NCBI GenBank assembly: GCA_903862955.1
Contig: CAIPAH010000023.1
Coordinates: 186,001-250,000 of the forward strand
Length of the DNA: 64,000 nucleotides
Direction of reading: 5' to 3'
Source: an uncultured Opitutia bacterium
Lineage (GTDB): Bacteria > Verrucomicrobiota > Verrucomicrobiia > Opitutales > Opitutaceae
Positions 54,028 through 61,639 of the stretch are shown here, one piece after another; the stretch's first letter is position 1; the number at the start of each line of letters is the position of its first letter. Below the pieces are notes generated by a model. It had not been told where the DNA came from and ran no database searches. It saw nothing but the letters and a program-made list of their open reading frames with translations. A program made the translations under genes and the position numbers.

Positions 54028-54812
54028 GAACTGGCGCTGGAGTAGCGGCGGAGGCCGCGGTGGAAGACCCACACGGCGGCGCCGACCCACAGCAGTGCGG
54101 CCGCGAAAATCGCGAGGGCCCAGCGGGGTTGGAAGCCGCGCAGCAGGGTTTCGGCGGGCGCGTTGCTGACGACGACGACGGGCAGCACCCAGACGAAGGC
54201 GACGCTGGCCACGCCCTTGAAGGCGGCCTTGGGCAGGCGCGAAAACTCCGAGAGCGTAAAATAGATTCCCTCGATGCCCTGGGCGCTCGTGATCCAAAAC
54301 GCCAGCGAGATGGACAGCACCAGCATGCCGTAGTGGATGATGAGGCCGGAGAAGATCATCAGGGCGTAGACGCCCAAGTCCAACAACGTTGGGTGAAGTC
54401 CCAGGCGGTGCGCGGCGTAGGCTACGACACCCATGGCGACGAAGGAGTTGATCAGGCCATCCAGGTCGATCTTCCGCGTGGAGGCCATGAACAGGATGTT
54501 GCCGGGCTGGGCGAGGAAGTAGTCGAAATACCCGGTCCGGATGTTGCGGCCCATCTCGAAGATGCTGCTCCAGAAGAAGCCCATCAGGAAGCGCTGGATG
54601 AGGAGCGAGGTGCCGACGAGCAAGAGCATCTGGTATTTGCTCCAGCCGGCGATGGACGTGGTGTGCTCGTAGATCACCGTGATCAGGAGCAGGTTCACAC
54701 TCATCCAGAACAGCTCGACGGTGGCCCAGAGCAGGAAGTCGAAGCGGAACATCATCGTCCGCGCGACCGAATACCGCGCGCTGGCCAGCCAGATTTGGAG
54801 ATACTTCGTCAT
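54024..54812 (-). CDS. ABC-2 type permease (DUF990-like), second of a pair
   Basis: A 262-residue protein with six hydrophobic segments and the ABC-2/DUF990 pattern (SARYSVARTMMFRFDFLLW at the N-terminus, FWSSIFEMGRNIRTG, FDYFLAQP). Such pairs form the membrane part of an exporter with an ATPase of the NatA type. The substrate is unknown. No ATPase gene is next to it; it follows the first permease by 6 bases and overlaps rnc. Confidence 0.82.
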   Translation of the reverse strand: MTKYLQIWLASARYSVARTMMFRFDFLLWATVELFWMSVNLLLITVIYEHTTSIAGWSKYQMLLLVGTSLLIQRFLMGFFWSSIFEMGRNIRTGYFDYFLAQPGNILFMASTRKIDLDGLINSFVAMGVVAYAAHRLGLHPTLLDLGVYALMIFSGLIIHYGMLVLSISLAFWITSAQGIEGIYFTLSEFSRLPKAAFKGVASVAFVWVLPVVVVSNAPAETLLRGFQPRWALAIFAAALLWVGAAVWVFHRGLRRYSSASS

Positions 54813-54818
54813 GGTGCG

Positions 54819-55631
54819 TCAACCGCCGACGGCGGTGTGGCGGCGCAGGCCACGGACCCACAGGAGCTGGTTAAGGCCGAGCAGCAGGATAACCCACGCG
54901 ATCTGGATGCCAAAGCCCTGCCAGACCTCACCCAGGGAGTGAATGCGGCCCGTGAGGATCGCGACCGGGAAATACGTCTGGTAATAGAACGGCAGGAACT
55001 GTGCGACGCGGAAGACGCCGGCCGGCAGCAGGTCGAGCGGGAACATCTGCCCGCCGAGCAGGGATTCCACGGCCATCGAGAGGATGACGAAGCCCTGGAT
55101 GTCGAGGAACCAGAACGTCATCATGCCGAAGCAGTAGGCGATGCTGAATTGGATGAGCGCCGAGAGCGCCATGGCCGGCACCACCAGCCCGATGCGCCAG
55201 AAGTCGTGGGGCAGGGTGATGTATTCGTGCAGCAGCGGCAGGGTGACGAGCAGCGGCAGCAGGATCAGGATGCCGGTGACGAGGCGCGCGGCGACGAAGA
55301 TGCTGAAGCGGTAGAGGAAGTAGTTGATGGGTTTCAACAGGAACTGGTTGATGAGGCCGTTGCGGATTTCCTCGCTGATCTGGTAGTCCTCGTTGAAGGC
55401 GCCGACGAAGAACTGCATCACGAGCATCACGAGGAAGTAGGTGAGCGTCTGCCCGAAGCTGAAGCCGCCGATGTCCTTCGCGCCGGAATACACCGCACCC
55501 CAGAGGATGAAAACGACTACCAGGTGAAACATGTAGAAGAAGCCCCGGACCGCGAAATTCACGCGATAGACGAGGTTGCTCTGCAGCCCGAGGAGGAAGG
55601 CGTGGCGATATTTGGTCAGGGCGGTGAGCAC
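54819..55631 (-). CDS. ABC-2 type permease (DUF990-like), first of a pair
   Basis: A 270-residue protein starting at GTG with six membrane segments and the matching N-terminal pattern KYRHAFLLGLQSNLVYRVNF, then ISEEIRNGLINQFLLKP, the amphipathic segment that contacts the ATPase in ABC-2 systems. It pairs with the next gene as a heterodimer. The cognate ATPase would have to be supplied from elsewhere, since the gene upstream is a ParA protein. Confidence 0.82.
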   Translation of the reverse strand: MLTALTKYRHAFLLGLQSNLVYRVNFAVRGFFYMFHLVVVFILWGAVYSGAKDIGGFSFGQTLTYFLVMLVMQFFVGAFNEDYQISEEIRNGLINQFLLKPINYFLYRFSIFVAARLVTGILILLPLLVTLPLLHEYITLPHDFWRIGLVVPAMALSALIQFSIAYCFGMMTFWFLDIQGFVILSMAVESLLGGQMFPLDLLPAGVFRVAQFLPFYYQTYFPVAILTGRIHSLGEVWQGFGIQIAWVILLLGLNQLLWVRGLRRHTAVGG

Positions 55632-55697
55632 GGGTGGGAAAGTAGCGAGTAGTGAGGCGGGCGCTGCGGGCAGGGCAAGCGCGGGTTTGGGCCTTGG

Positions 55698-55756
55698 GTA
55701 GGTCGGGGTTTATCCCCGATATGAAACGCAGATATCGGGCGTAAAGCCCGACCTAC
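55698..55756. repeat. 59-bp palindromic element between parA and the ABC-2 permeases
   Basis: 25-base arms (55698-55722, 55732-55756) are inverted repeats at 22 of 25 positions with a 9-base loop. It starts GTAGGTCGGG, much like the GTAGGGCGGG start of the palindrome in mfd. Confidence 0.75.
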
Positions 55757-55766
55757 GTCAGGACGC

Positions 55767-56546
55767 CTATGCCAGGCCGAAGCGGGCGATGACTTCCTTG
55801 GCCAGGGCCCGGTAGGCGGCGGCACCGGGGCCGTGGGGGTCGTAGGCGAAGATGGGCTGGCCGAAGCTCGGCGCCTCGCTCAGCCGGACGGTGCGCGGGA
55901 TGACCGTGGCGAAGATCTTGTCCGGCAGGTGCTGCTTCACCTCGTCCACGACCTGCTTGGCGAGGTTGGTGCGCGAATCGAACATGGTCATCACGATGCC
56001 GCCGAGCTGCAGGCCGTCGTTGACGTGGGCGTTCTTGAGCCGATCGACATTGCGCAGGATCTGGCCGAGCCCCTCGAGGGCCATGTATTCGCACTGCAGC
56101 GTGATGAGCAGCCAGTCCGCGGCGGCGAGGCTGTTCATCGAGAGCATGCCGAGCGCGGGCGGGCAATCGATGATGATGACGCGGTAGCCGTTGGAAGCGC
56201 GGATGGCCTCGAGCACACCCCGGAGTTTCATCAAATAGTTTTCGGTCTGCGCCAGCTCGATCTCGGCCGCGGCGAGGTCCTCCTCGCTGGGAATGAGGGC
56301 GAGATGCTCGTAGGCGGTGGGCGTGATCATCTCGAAGGCGGTGCCCTCGCCCCGGAGCGGCCCGTAGAGGCTCCGCCCGGCCACCTTTTCGATGCCGACG
56401 GCGCTGGTGGCGCTGGCCTGCGGGTCCAGGTCGATCAGCAGCGTGTGGATCTTCTTCTCGGCCAGCGCCGCGGCGAGGTTGACCGCGGTGGTGGTCTTGC
56501 CGACGCCGCCCTTCTGGTTGGCGATGGTGAAAACAGTGGTGGCCAT
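55767..56546 (-). CDS. parA: ParA-family chromosome partitioning ATPase
   Basis: A 259-residue protein with the deviant Walker A motif KGGVGKTTTAVNLA, DLDPQASAT and the IIDCPPALGML Walker B region. The form is that of chromosomal ParA/Soj without an N-terminal DNA-binding domain. It normally works with ParB at parS sites, but no parB is adjacent; the downstream neighbours are ABC-2 permeases. Start at MATTVFTIANQ; the longer frame upstream runs through a repeat. Confidence 0.92.
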   Translation of the reverse strand: MATTVFTIANQKGGVGKTTTAVNLAAALAEKKIHTLLIDLDPQASATSAVGIEKVAGRSLYGPLRGEGTAFEMITPTAYEHLALIPSEEDLAAAEIELAQTENYLMKLRGVLEAIRASNGYRVIIIDCPPALGMLSMNSLAAADWLLITLQCEYMALEGLGQILRNVDRLKNAHVNDGLQLGGIVMTMFDSRTNLAKQVVDEVKQHLPDKIFATVIPRTVRLSEAPSFGQPIFAYDPHGPGAAAYRALAKEVIARFGLA

Positions 56547-56598
56547 GAAGCCCCCGAGTAAGGGCGATTCGGGCCGGGCCGCAAGCACGGCGGGGAGA

Positions 56599-56713
56599 GT
56601 TAAGCGCGAAGACGCGAAGGGCAGACGCAAAGAAGGCGAGGGCCGATCCATCCCGCGATGGTTCGACACTCGCCTTGCGCAGAACATTGCGACTTCGCGT
56701 CTTTGCGCTTAAC
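56599..56713. repeat. 115-bp hairpin element between parA and the ferritin-like gene
   Basis: 21-base ends (56599-56619, 56693-56713) match as inverted repeats at 20 of 21 positions, and an inner pair AAGGCGAG / CTCGCCTT (56633-56640, 56669-56676) also folds, with a small CCATC/GATGG hairpin at the tip. The length equals the 28.2/48.3-kb element, but the sequence is different. Confidence 0.75.
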
Positions 56714-56721
56714 CTTCCGGC

Positions 56722-58125
56722 TTACTCGCCGACGAGGTGCTCGATCTCCTCGCGGGTGAGGGTCTGCATGTCGATTTCCTTCTTGATCGCGCCGAGGCTC
56801 ACGAGGCACTCGGTGAACAGCTCGCGGGTGCGCAACTCCAGCGCCTTGGCGTCGAGGGTCGTCATCACCTCGATGATGTGCGTGCCCTTGCGGACATGGG
56901 TGCGTTCGTCGGCCCGGATGTAGTCGGAGATGTGGCGGAGCAACTCGTCGTTGCGGCTGGCGGCGGTGTCGATGAGGTCGTTGATGGTCTTCAGCACGCC
57001 GACTTCGCCGAAGAGGTTGATCTCCGCCATCGCGAACGCCGGGTCCATCGGGCCGCGGCAGGTGGAACTGGTGAGGCGGTTGCGCAGCTCGTAGGGATCG
57101 TAGCCCGACGCGAGCATGGCGCGGTGGCCGATCTCGGTGTGGCGCGCCTCGTCCCACGTGACGCGGGCGAGGTCGTATTCGGCGTCGAAATCCTTGAAGC
57201 GAATGTCCCAGACGAATGTCCCGAAGGCCTCGATGGCGTCCACCTCATCGCGCTGGGTGCGGATGAAGCGCAGGCGGAGGGCCTCGTAGGAATCCTTGTC
57301 GAAGCGCGTCGCGCCGTCGGCCTTCTCGTAGTCGCCGGTGTGGCGGAAGGTATCGAAGCGGGAATCGCGCATCGGCGTCGTGCCGCGCTCGTAGGGCTTG
57401 GTGTCGATGCGCAGCGGCTTGGGCGCCTCGGCGCGCGGGTCGGCGCCGGTGATGCCGCCAATGGAGGCGAGCAGGCGCGAGAGATGCCAGCGCCACGTGG
57501 AGAGCGGGGCTTCCTCCACGCCGCCGGCGATGTAGGCGTCCACCGCCTCGTCGGCCCACGCGAGCATCGGCTCGTAGTCGGTGAGGATGCGGCGGAGGCA
57601 GCGGATCGTGGGGACGTCGGTCACCTGGTCGGTGTCGTCGATGTGGTGACGGTAGGTCGTGGCGATGGCGCGGCCGACGACCTGGTGCACGCCGACCAGC
57701 AGTTCCGCAGGCGAGGCAGCGCTGAGCATCTCGTCGATGAAGCGGTCAATCTCGGGATCGCGGAAGGCGTCGATGGCCTTCGGGCGGAATTCCTGCTCCG
57801 TGAGGCGCTCGCGCAGCATGCGGGCGGCGTCGGCGTGGTAGAAAATGTGGCGCCCGGTCTCGAGCTTCACCTCGTAGTCGGGAATCGTGAGCGTCCACGA
57901 GCCCAGCGCGTGCATCAGGCGGCGCTCGAAGTAGAAGAAGCGCAGCAGCCGGCGGCTGTTTTCCTTGACGGTGAACTTGCCGCCGAGTTGGCGGCGGTCG
58001 ACGGGGAAGCGATACGGGTATTTGGCGCGGCGTTCGGCGGCGGCTTCGCGCTGGCCGGCGAGGCTCTGCGCGACGAGGGGGGCGGGGGTGACGGGACCGG
58101 TGGAGGAATCTTCAGGATGTTTCAT
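56722..58125 (-). CDS. Ferritin-like fold protein, function unknown
   Basis: A 467-residue soluble protein. A helical bundle is suggested by FFYFERRLMHALGSW near residue 65, HQVVGRAIATTYRHHIDD, RDEVDAIEAFGTFVWD and DEARHTEIGHRAM, where Glu and E-x-x-H residues resemble ferritin-like di-iron sites. I do not recognise a named family with certainty. It could be an oxygenase or a metal-binding protein. It has no operon partner: parA lies downstream across a hairpin, and a 160-base gap plus another repeat lie upstream. Confidence 0.6.
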   Translation of the reverse strand: MKHPEDSSTGPVTPAPLVAQSLAGQREAAAERRAKYPYRFPVDRRQLGGKFTVKENSRRLLRFFYFERRLMHALGSWTLTIPDYEVKLETGRHIFYHADAARMLRERLTEQEFRPKAIDAFRDPEIDRFIDEMLSAASPAELLVGVHQVVGRAIATTYRHHIDDTDQVTDVPTIRCLRRILTDYEPMLAWADEAVDAYIAGGVEEAPLSTWRWHLSRLLASIGGITGADPRAEAPKPLRIDTKPYERGTTPMRDSRFDTFRHTGDYEKADGATRFDKDSYEALRLRFIRTQRDEVDAIEAFGTFVWDIRFKDFDAEYDLARVTWDEARHTEIGHRAMLASGYDPYELRNRLTSSTCRGPMDPAFAMAEINLFGEVGVLKTINDLIDTAASRNDELLRHISDYIRADERTHVRKGTHIIEVMTTLDAKALELRTRELFTECLVSLGAIKKEIDMQTLTREEIEHLVGE

Positions 58126-58283
58126 GGGATAAAGCGCGGCGGGGCGAGGGTGGAGACGCGGCGGGGCTGACCTAGACTACATCGTAGACGCGAAGGCGCG
58201 GGGCGGCGTTCAGAATTTTCCACGGAAATGTGCAGAAAATTAACGAGGCGCCAAAAACATGCACCCGGGATCAAGGCATTTTT

Positions 58284-58363
58284 AAGCCGGAAGCCAGGAA
58301 ACCAGGAAACGGAAAATGCACGGAAGCAGGATGACTGCTTCTTGGTTTCCTGGCTTCCGGCTT
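58284..58363. repeat. 80-bp hairpin element between the ABC permease and ferritin-like genes
   Basis: 23-base arms (58284-58306, 58341-58363) are inverted repeats at 22 of 23 positions with a 34-base loop. The right arm touches the stop codon of the permease gene. No T run follows, so it is not a plain terminator. Confidence 0.75.
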
Positions 58364-59232
58364 CAGCCTTTGACGGCGCCGCTGGTCAGGCCGGAGATGA
58401 ACTCGCGCTGCAGCAACAGGAAGAGGAACATCACGGGCGCGATCGAGACGAGGGTGCCGGCCATGATCAGGTTGTAGTCGGCGGCATAGAGCCCCTTCAG
58501 TTCGAAGATCGCGACCGGGAGCGGCTGGAGTTCGGGCGACTGCAGGATGATCTGCGGGGTGATGAAGTCGTTCCACAGCGCGATGAAGGCAATGATGAGG
58601 TAGGCGCTGATCATCGGCCGGATGAGGGGCAGGACGATGGTGAAGAAGATCCGCACCTCGCCGCAGCCGTCGATCCGCGCCGATTCCAAGATGTCGTTGG
58701 GCACGCTGTTCACCATCGCCTGCCGGAAGAGATACAACCCAAACGCCGGAGCGACCGCGGGCAGGAAGATGCCGAGATAGTGGTCCACGAGGTGCAGGTG
58801 ATACAGCGTTTCGAACCGGGGGCTGAGCAGCAGCGCGCCGGGGAGGACGACCGTGCCGAGGATCAGCGTGGTCAGCAGCTCGCGACCGGGAAACTTGAAC
58901 TTGGCGAGCGCGTAGCCGCCGGCCGCGCAGAAAAATGTGGCCAGCAGGCTGCCGACCGAGGCGAGGAAGACCGAATTCAGCATCGCGCGCGGCACGGGCA
59001 GCTCGCGGAAGAGCCGGACGAACTGCGCCAACGAGAGGTGGTCCCAGGCGACGCCAAAGAGGCCGTCGCCCGGCGGCAGGAACTGTGACGTGTAGAAGTC
59101 CTGCTTCGACTTCAGCGACGCGCAGATCATCCACAGGAAGGGCAGCAGCGTGAGCAGTCCGAAGCACACCAGCAGCACGTAGATCACCAGCGTGCTGGGC
59201 CGGAGCAGGGGACGGTGGTCGGGCGTGCTCAT
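58363..59232 (-). CDS. Carbohydrate ABC transporter permease (MalG type)
   Basis: A 289-residue protein with six membrane spans and the EAA loop ESARIDGCGEVRIFFTIVLP that docks the ATPase. The C-terminal MFLFLLLQREFISGLTSGAVKG ending (read with one split) is typical of CUT1 permeases such as MalG/UgpE. It imports an oligosaccharide or similar carbohydrate with the partner permease and binding protein encoded upstream, overlapped by 4 bases. No ATPase gene lies in the cluster. Confidence 0.9.
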   Translation of the reverse strand: MSTPDHRPLLRPSTLVIYVLLVCFGLLTLLPFLWMICASLKSKQDFYTSQFLPPGDGLFGVAWDHLSLAQFVRLFRELPVPRAMLNSVFLASVGSLLATFFCAAGGYALAKFKFPGRELLTTLILGTVVLPGALLLSPRFETLYHLHLVDHYLGIFLPAVAPAFGLYLFRQAMVNSVPNDILESARIDGCGEVRIFFTIVLPLIRPMISAYLIIAFIALWNDFITPQIILQSPELQPLPVAIFELKGLYAADYNLIMAGTLVSIAPVMFLFLLLQREFISGLTSGAVKG

Positions 59233-60119
59233 GATTCTTCCGCCCGAGCCAGACGGCGTTGGATCAGGGCGAAACCGACCAGCACGAGCGTCAGCATCCA
59301 GCCGATGGCGCTGGCGTAGCCGAGGTCGCCGCTGCGGAAGCCGGTTTGGAACAGATACGTCACCACCGTCAGCGCGTGGTTGTCCGGCCCGCTGCCGGCC
59401 GTGTCGTTGTAGAGCAGGTAGGGCAGGTCAAAGAGCTGGAAGCTGCCCGTGACAACGAGCAGCAGGATGATGTTCAGCACTGGCCGGATTTCCGGCAGCG
59501 TAACGTGCCAGAAGCGCTGCCAGGCGCCGGCGCCGTCGATGTGCGCGGCGTCGAGCAGCTCACCCGGGACGTTCTGCAGCGCGGCGAGAAAGTAGACCAT
59601 GTAGAAGCCCGCCGAGAGCCAGAGTTGTGCGAGGATGAGCGACGGCATCACGTAGCGATCGAGCCAGGGGAAGTCGGGATTCCACGCGGGAAACAGGTGG
59701 TGCAGCGAGGCGTTGATGAGGCCGGTGCGCTTCTCGAGCATGAACGAGAACATGATCGCCACGAACGCGAGGCCGACAATCGACGGCGAGAAAAACACCA
59801 GCCGGAAGAACCGCCGGCCGCGCAGGTCGGAGCGGTTGAGCAGCAACGCGAGGCCCAGCGCCGCGGGGATCTGCAGGACGACGGCGGCAAGTGTGAACAC
59901 GATGGTGTTGCCCACGGCGGTCCAGAGGAAGGGATCATGGACCAAAAAACGCAGGTTCGCAGTGCCGACGAATGCCGTGGTTTTCGGCCCGTAAGTCTGT
60001 TCGAACGCCAGCATCAGCGAGCGCACCGCGGGCCAGGCGATGAACGCGCCGAAGGACAGCAGGAACGGCGCGAGGAACAGCCACGGGGTCCAGGGCGAGT
60101 GCAGGCGGGAGGATTTCAT
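59229..60119 (-). CDS. Carbohydrate ABC transporter permease (MalF type)
   Basis: A 296-residue protein with six membrane spans (first at about 12-32) and the EAA loop LDAAHIDGAGAWQRFWHVTLP, as in CUT1 permeases MalF/UgpA. It forms a heterodimer with the next gene product. The start overlaps the binding-protein stop by 4 bases (ATGA), so the three genes are translated together. Confidence 0.9.
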   Translation of the reverse strand: MKSSRLHSPWTPWLFLAPFLLSFGAFIAWPAVRSLMLAFEQTYGPKTTAFVGTANLRFLVHDPFLWTAVGNTIVFTLAAVVLQIPAALGLALLLNRSDLRGRRFFRLVFFSPSIVGLAFVAIMFSFMLEKRTGLINASLHHLFPAWNPDFPWLDRYVMPSLILAQLWLSAGFYMVYFLAALQNVPGELLDAAHIDGAGAWQRFWHVTLPEIRPVLNIILLLVVTGSFQLFDLPYLLYNDTAGSGPDNHALTVVTYLFQTGFRSGDLGYASAIGWMLTLVLVGFALIQRRLARAEES

Positions 60120-61492
60120 CGGTCGGCGCGCAGGAAGGCGTTGCGGTTGATCTGCGCCTCGATCCTGGCCTGCGCCTCATCGAGCAGCCGCTGCGCCTCG
60201 GGGACGAGCGACGGGACGTCGTAGAGGCGATGCTCGTCCGCGTAGCGACAAAGCCGGATCACCACCGAGCTGAGCAGCTGCTGCGTCATCGGGTAGTACG
60301 GCGACGACGGGCGCACCGGCACCTCGGGCGCGAGCTGGATATACATCCGGCCGATGCGCTGGTTGCCGTAAAACGGGTCGGGTTCGTCGTAGAACGGCTG
60401 GTTCCAGTTGGCCTTGATCGGCGTGACGATGCGGGCGACATCGTAGAGCCGGTGGGCGGTGTCGGAAGACAGGTAGAGCTGTTTGGCGAAAGCCCACGCC
60501 GCGCTGGTCGTTGGCCCGGCCTTGGTGATGCCGAGCATCGTGCCGCCGAGGACGGACGTCCGCCGTCCACCTTTTTCCCAGGCGGGCAGGGGCATCAACT
60601 TGAACTTCCCCGCCATGTCCGGAATGGCCACCCGGATCTGGCCGGCAAACCAATCGGGGGCCAGCATCCCGATCACGTAGCCCTCGCGGATGAGTTGAAT
60701 GGCGGACGTGCCGCCGATCGGCGCCTCGGCGGCCACCTGCGTGGGGCCGGTATACCATGTGGCCATCTTCGCGAGGATGCGCGCGTTGAGCGGCTCGTTG
60801 AGCTTGGGATGGTTGGCGTTGTCGAACAGCCGCCCGCCCCCCTGCAGCAGCAGGACTTCGTGGTAGAAAAGCGACGTCGGCGAGGAATTCAGGAGATAGC
60901 GGTCGGGACGCCCGTCGCCGTCGAGGTCCAGCATCAGCGGGCGCAGCAGGCGGAAGTAGTCGTCCCACGTCTCGATCTTCGACACGTCGATCCCCGCCGC
61001 TTCGACGAGGTCGGACCGATACATGAGCATCACCGGGTGAATGTCGTGCGGCAGGCCGAAGATGTGGCCGCGGGTTGTCCACGGGCTGAACGACGGCTCG
61101 TTGATGCCGGTGCGCAGGTTTTCACGGTCGAGCCGGTCGGTCAGATCAACGAAGCCGACGTCGGCGACGGGCCCGGCGAAGACCTGGCCGATCATCGAGC
61201 GCTCCACCTCGATGAGGTCCGCCACGGGCGTGTCGGAATAGAAGCCGCTCAGCATGCGCGTCTGGAGGGCGGCGCCGGTGATCAGCTTGACCTGCACGGG
61301 CGTCGACGGGTGCGCGCGGTTCCAGTCTTCCGCGATGTAGCCCGCGATCTTGGCGTGATTGGCGTCAAACGTCCACATCTGCATCCCATGGTTTGGCCGG
61401 ACCGGCAGGAGCGCGACCAGCACGGTCGAGACCACCGCCATCAGGAGCACGATCCAGAGGCCGGGGGAGAACAGTTTCAGCAGTGAGCGCAA
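60116..61492 (-). CDS. Carbohydrate ABC transporter substrate-binding protein
   Basis: A 458-residue protein of the extracellular solute-binding family 1. An N-terminal hydrophobic segment (about 12-30) without a lipobox suggests a membrane-anchored or cleaved signal. The body has MQMWTFDANHAKIAGYI, FGLPHDIHPVMLMYRSDL and EGYVIGMLAPDWF, consistent with sugar binding. The start codon read here is TTG at 61490-61492; the next Met is at residue 18 within the hydrophobic segment, so TTG is likelier but unproven. First gene of the three-gene importer. Confidence 0.82.
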   Translation of the reverse strand: MRSLLKLFSPGLWIVLLMAVVSTVLVALLPVRPNHGMQMWTFDANHAKIAGYIAEDWNRAHPSTPVQVKLITGAALQTRMLSGFYSDTPVADLIEVERSMIGQVFAGPVADVGFVDLTDRLDRENLRTGINEPSFSPWTTRGHIFGLPHDIHPVMLMYRSDLVEAAGIDVSKIETWDDYFRLLRPLMLDLDGDGRPDRYLLNSSPTSLFYHEVLLLQGGGRLFDNANHPKLNEPLNARILAKMATWYTGPTQVAAEAPIGGTSAIQLIREGYVIGMLAPDWFAGQIRVAIPDMAGKFKLMPLPAWEKGGRRTSVLGGTMLGITKAGPTTSAAWAFAKQLYLSSDTAHRLYDVARIVTPIKANWNQPFYDEPDPFYGNQRIGRMYIQLAPEVPVRPSSPYYPMTQQLLSSVVIRLCRYADEHRLYDVPSLVPEAQRLLDEAQARIEAQINRNAFLRADR

Positions 61493-61639
61493 AGGGAAAG
61501 CGTCACCGTGCGAAGCAACCGCCGCGGGGAAAAGCGAAATCAGCGCAAATAATCAGGCCTTGTCGGGTCGCGTGGCCTCCGCGGCCGAATGGCCGGCCGG
61601 GGATGTCGGTCTGACAGCCGAGGGCTACAAGCCGGTGGA

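Noticed and set aside
58171-58190. Possible operator palindrome CTAC-ATC-GTAG upstream of the ferritin-like gene
   Set aside because: Only a 4-bp stem and no matching regulator nearby; chance occurrence cannot be excluded.
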